This document shows positions 61,287 through 64,000 of a stretch of DNA of 64,000 nt, piece by piece. Where the stretch lies: the NCBI RefSeq assembly GCF_001513975.1, contig NZ_KQ947989.1, positions 372,001 to 436,000 on the forward strand, written 5' to 3'. Under the pieces are notes generated by a model that saw only the letters and a list, made by a program, of their open reading frames with translations, was not told where the DNA came from and made no database searches. The DNA is from Streptomyces curacoi. GTDB lineage: Bacteria > Actinomycetota > Actinomycetes > Streptomycetales > Streptomycetaceae. A program made the translations under genes and the position numbers. Numbering within the stretch: position 1 is the first letter of the stretch; each line of letters opens with the position of its first letter.

Positions 61287-62795
61287 TTGACTGGCCTGTC
61301 TGCTTTCCCGCTGCCCTTTCATGCTTCACGTTCCATATCGTTCGCGACACCCCGGACGCTGCGGGAACTTCAGATGATGCAGTTCAGCGCACTCATTCGG
61401 GCGAAGCCGGGGTGGTTCGACAAGATGAACGATGCCGACATCGTCGCCAGGTGGACGCAAGAAGCGGTCGCCCAGGGCCTCACCCAAGCGCAGGTTCGTT
61501 ACGTGCTTGCCGAACTCCGGCATTACGCCGCGCTGCGGGACGGACGAACCGGCATCGAGGTGTCCGCCGTCGACGGGGTGTGGCAGTCGGACACACTGGT
61601 CGACGACAAGCTCAGATCCCGGCTGCGCGAGGCGGTTCGGGTTCTGGAGCAGGTCCCCGAAGCAGAACAGGACTGGCATCCCGGATCCGACGGCCAGGTG
61701 CTGGACCTGGTTCATCCCTCACTGTTCTGCCTGGTGAGAGAGGTGAGCGGTGCGCCCGAGAGAGCTTGGCAGAACCCGACGGACCGCTATTCGAGGTACG
61801 AATTCTCGGAGAAGTTCCAGTGGCTACCCACGGACGTCGACGTCAGTGACGACGGCGACGTCGCCTTCCGTTCGTACGTCAACAACGTCCACCCAGAGAC
61901 TCATCGCGAACTCGCCTCCGTCCTGCCAGACATGTTCGCGCGCTTGCGCCCGCTGCTGGAGAACGTGCTCACCGATCTGCGCCATCCGCGGCCCCTGCGG
62001 ATCGAGGCCGATCCTTTCGGGTGGTACGACTCGGAGCCTGAGTATCCGGACAAATCCTCCTACAGCGATGACGGGGCCTACGCAGAAGCCGTCCGTGCAT
62101 GGGAAGAGGCCCAGGACGACTGGTGGGAGAACCGCCGCCCGGCCATCCCGGACGCCCCGGTCTTCACCCCGCCCGAGTTGCCCGACGAATCCGCCCGAGT
62201 CGACCTGCGCGGCCGCCGTCTCCAGGTCATCGTCAAGCTCGCCACCATTCATCTCACCCCGGACAAGCCCGAGTACCCCGGCGGTTCCTGGCATGTCGAG
62301 GGCATGCTGAACGAGCGGATCGTCTCGACCGGCATCTACTACTGGGACAGCGAGAACATCACCGAAAGCCGGCTGAGTTTCCGGGCGGCACTCGACGACC
62401 CGAGCTACGAACAGAACGACGACAACGGCCTGCGTGAGGTCTACGGCCTGGAGGACGAAGACGCACTGAACCAGGTGCTGGGATCGACATCGACCCCAGC
62501 GGGCCGCTGCCTGGCGTTCCCGAACATCCTGCAACACCGCGTCGGCTCATTCCGCCTCATGGACCCGACCCGCCCGGGATATCGCAAGATTCTCGCGTTC
62601 TTCCTGGTCGACCCGTCGGAAAAGATCGTCTCGACATCCGATGTGCCACCGCAACAACCATGGTCCGAGACCTCGACCATGACACTTGAACAGGCCAAGA
62701 ACTACCGCGAACAACTCATGCAGGAACGCAAGTTCTTCGTCGACGAACACAACGAGCAGCTCTATGAGCGAGAATTCTCCCTCTGCGAGCACTGA
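61287..62795 (+). CDS. DUF4246 protein
   Basis: 502 residues from a TTG at 61287 with GGGAGGA nine bases upstream; an in-frame GTG at 61227 is less well placed. The family landmarks are LATIHLTPDKPEYPGGSWHV (central), the VSTGIYYWDSENITESRLSF segment and the FPNILQHRVGSFRL stretch near the C-terminus, all found in DUF4246 proteins that are widespread in fungi. Conserved His residues in WHVEG and LQHRV could bind metal, compatible with a 2-oxoglutarate/Fe-type fold, but no function is established. It is flanked by transposase remnants on both sides, suggesting acquisition by transfer. Confidence 0.85.
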   Translation: MTGLSAFPLPFHASRSISFATPRTLRELQMMQFSALIRAKPGWFDKMNDADIVARWTQEAVAQGLTQAQVRYVLAELRHYAALRDGRTGIEVSAVDGVWQSDTLVDDKLRSRLREAVRVLEQVPEAEQDWHPGSDGQVLDLVHPSLFCLVREVSGAPERAWQNPTDRYSRYEFSEKFQWLPTDVDVSDDGDVAFRSYVNNVHPETHRELASVLPDMFARLRPLLENVLTDLRHPRPLRIEADPFGWYDSEPEYPDKSSYSDDGAYAEAVRAWEEAQDDWWENRRPAIPDAPVFTPPELPDESARVDLRGRRLQVIVKLATIHLTPDKPEYPGGSWHVEGMLNERIVSTGIYYWDSENITESRLSFRAALDDPSYEQNDDNGLREVYGLEDEDALNQVLGSTSTPAGRCLAFPNILQHRVGSFRLMDPTRPGYRKILAFFLVDPSEKIVSTSDVPPQQPWSETSTMTLEQAKNYREQLMQERKFFVDEHNEQLYEREFSLCEH

Positions 62796-62806
62796 AGGTG
62801 CGAACC

Positions 62807-63000
62807 GGTGGCGCGTTTCCCTGTCAGGCCCCAATCCACAAGCACGAGGATCTGACGGGTCAGGCATGCCTGGACAATGCCGTGGGCTCGTGCTGCGGTC
62901 AGGTCGTGGGCGCGCCCCGTGTCGCACGCGAGAACCAGATGAGATGAGGGTGCCGTCGACGATGACAAAGTCGCCTTCGCCGAGTCCGGTGCTCGACGAG
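62807..63000 (-). pseudogene. Fragment of an IS5-family transposase
   Basis: On the minus strand, GEGDFVIVDGTLI (the DGT of the first aspartate region) is followed, after a frameshift, by TGRAHDLTAARAHGIVQACL and QILVLVDWGLTGKRA, which parallels HDLTAARTHGII...VLADRAYQG. The frame is broken and both ends are missing. It lies in the gap 62796-63184 before the transporter. Confidence 0.6.
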
Positions 63001-63184
63001 CTCGTACGGGACGTCGAGCTGCTCCGTTCCAGCCAGTGAACCACCCCCTGGCGAGCTGGCATGGGGGCCGCACGCATACCTTGTCCCAGAACTATGTTGT
63101 CCCGCCACATGTGCGCCTGACCTGCGGGTTTCTACGGTGTCCCGACACGTACCCGTCCCCACCGCACACGAGGAAGTGGCGCAC

Positions 63185-64000
63185 ATGGCCTCCGCAGCAT
63201 CCGCTCCGCCATCCCCGGAAACCCCCGGCAACCTGAAGCGCATCGTCGCCGCCAGCCTCATCGGCACCACCATCGAGTGGTACGACTTCTTCCTCTACGG
63301 TGCCGCCGCCGCACTGGTCTTCAACACGCTCTTCTTCCCCGACTCCGACCCCCTCGTCGGCACCCTGCTCTCCTTCCTCACGTACGCCGTCGGATTCGCC
63401 GCCCGGCCCGTCGGTGCGCTTGTCTTCGGGCACTACGGGGACCGGCTCGGGCGCAAGAAGCTGCTCGTTCTCAGTCTGCTGATGATGGGTGGCGCCACCT
63501 TCGCCATCGGGCTGCTGCCCACCCACGACACCATCGGCAGCGCGGCTCCGGTACTGCTGACCGCGCTGCGGCTCGTCCAGGGCTTCGCCCTCGGCGGTGA
63601 GTGGGGCGGGGCCGTGCTGCTGGTCTCCGAGCACGGGGACGCACGGCGCCGCGGGTTCTGGGCGTCGTGGCCGCAGACCGGGGCGCCCGCCGGGCAGCTC
63701 CTCGCCACCGGTGTACTGGCCGCCCTGACGGCGCTGTTGAGCGAGGCCGCGTTCGAATCATGGGGCTGGCGCGTGCCGTTCCTGCTCTCCGGTGTGCTGG
63801 TGATCGTCGGGATGTGGATCCGGCTGTCCGTCGACGAGTCGCCGGTGTTCAAGGCGGCGCTGGCGCAGGCCGAGGCGCGCAAGGCGGAGCAGGCCGTCGA
63901 GAAGATGCCGCTCGTCGCTGTGCTGCGGCACCACTGGAAGGACGTGCTCATCGCGATGGGCGCCCGGATGGCCGAGAACATCTCGTACTACGTGATCACG
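63185..64000 (+). CDS. MFS metabolite:proton symporter (ShiA/ProP-like), truncated by window end
   Basis: ATG 63185 follows GAGGAAG. The first 272 residues are visible. After a short N-terminus, the sequence GTTIEWYDFFLYGAAAAL is the hallmark TM1 of the metabolite:H+ symporter family. GHYGDRLGRKKLL follows TM2, the sugar-transporter-type loop signature. TM segments continue through LVQGFALGGEWGGAVLLVSE and the central loop DESPVFKAALAQAEARK. Such carriers import organic acids, betaines or shikimate with protons. The gene runs past the window, so substrate-binding C-terminal helices are unseen. Confidence 0.88.
   Translation, partial: MASAASAPPSPETPGNLKRIVAASLIGTTIEWYDFFLYGAAAALVFNTLFFPDSDPLVGTLLSFLTYAVGFAARPVGALVFGHYGDRLGRKKLLVLSLLMMGGATFAIGLLPTHDTIGSAAPVLLTALRLVQGFALGGEWGGAVLLVSEHGDARRRGFWASWPQTGAPAGQLLATGVLAALTALLSEAAFESWGWRVPFLLSGVLVIVGMWIRLSVDESPVFKAALAQAEARKAEQAVEKMPLVAVLRHHWKDVLIAMGARMAENISYYVIT

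Noticed and set aside
1..64000. CRISPR arrays, tRNA and rRNA genes
   Set aside because: No regularly spaced direct repeats, tRNA-like cloverleafs or rRNA sequence noticed in reading; a tRNAscan and repeat search would be needed to exclude them fully.

Overview
The window reads as chromosomal DNA of a Streptomyces-like actinomycete. Base composition is very GC-rich with strong G/C preference at third codon positions, GTG and TTG starts are common, many gene pairs overlap by a GTGA or TTGA junction, and the families present (TAP-like secreted hydrolases, WYL regulators, SpoIIE-type phosphatases, ABC-F antibiotic-resistance proteins, CHAT/TPR proteins) are typical of that group. No rRNA, tRNA or CRISPR array was recognised.

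Layout. 0-7.9 kb: two overlapping secreted hydrolases, a RidA protein divergent from a WYL regulator, a membrane-anchored thermonuclease, a DUF4236 protein and a Sua5-type tRNA-modification enzyme. 7.9-16.4 kb: a decayed phosphotransferase, an ABC-F protein preceded by a 7-residue leader peptide, a prolyl oligopeptidase preceded by a 34-residue ORF, and a flavin monooxygenase divergent from its probable TetR repressor with a clear operator. 16.5-31.9 kb: the centrepiece, a 12-gene sterol biosynthesis cluster. 32-40.4 kb: unknown genes, a CHAT-domain/TPR protein divergent from a small cysteine-containing protein and a membrane protein, and a small secreted protein. 40.7-47.2 kb: a molybdenum hydroxylase gene pair, a berberine-bridge-type flavoprotein, and debris of a polyprenyl synthase and a transposase. 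47.2-51.3 kb: two divergent SpoIIE-type phosphatases. 51.4-59.3 kb: an AMP-ligase remnant, an exported deaminase, a subtilisin-type protease, a YbdK-type ligase, a PNPOx-like protein, and an acyl-CoA dehydrogenase with a PadR regulator and palindromic operator. 59.6-64 kb: a shattered MFS gene, transposase scraps, a DUF4246 protein, and an MFS transporter cut by the window end.

How the sterol genes fit together. Squalene epoxidase (26941-28254) would make 2,3-oxidosqualene. An oxidosqualene cyclase with the VSDCTAE acid motif (21162-23192) would cyclise it. A CYP51 (24276-25706) would remove the 14-alpha methyl, and an ERG24/DHCR7-family reductase (28826-29902) would reduce a ring double bond. 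Two SdmA/Neverland-like Rieske oxygenases (16560-17630, 30888-31910) and an SdmB-like dehydrogenase (25703-26776) would remove C-4 methyls. An EBP-type isomerase (28151-28765) would move the ring-B double bond. A DHCR24-type reductase (17910-19499) and an ERG6-like methyltransferase (30014-30898) would act on the side chain. A third Rieske oxygenase and an FAD amine-oxidase-like protein have no assigned step. No C-5 desaturase, squalene synthase or pathway regulator lies in the window. A near-complete, eukaryote-like sterol route in one streptomycete locus is the most striking content here; it is inferred from sequence motifs and would need product analysis to confirm.
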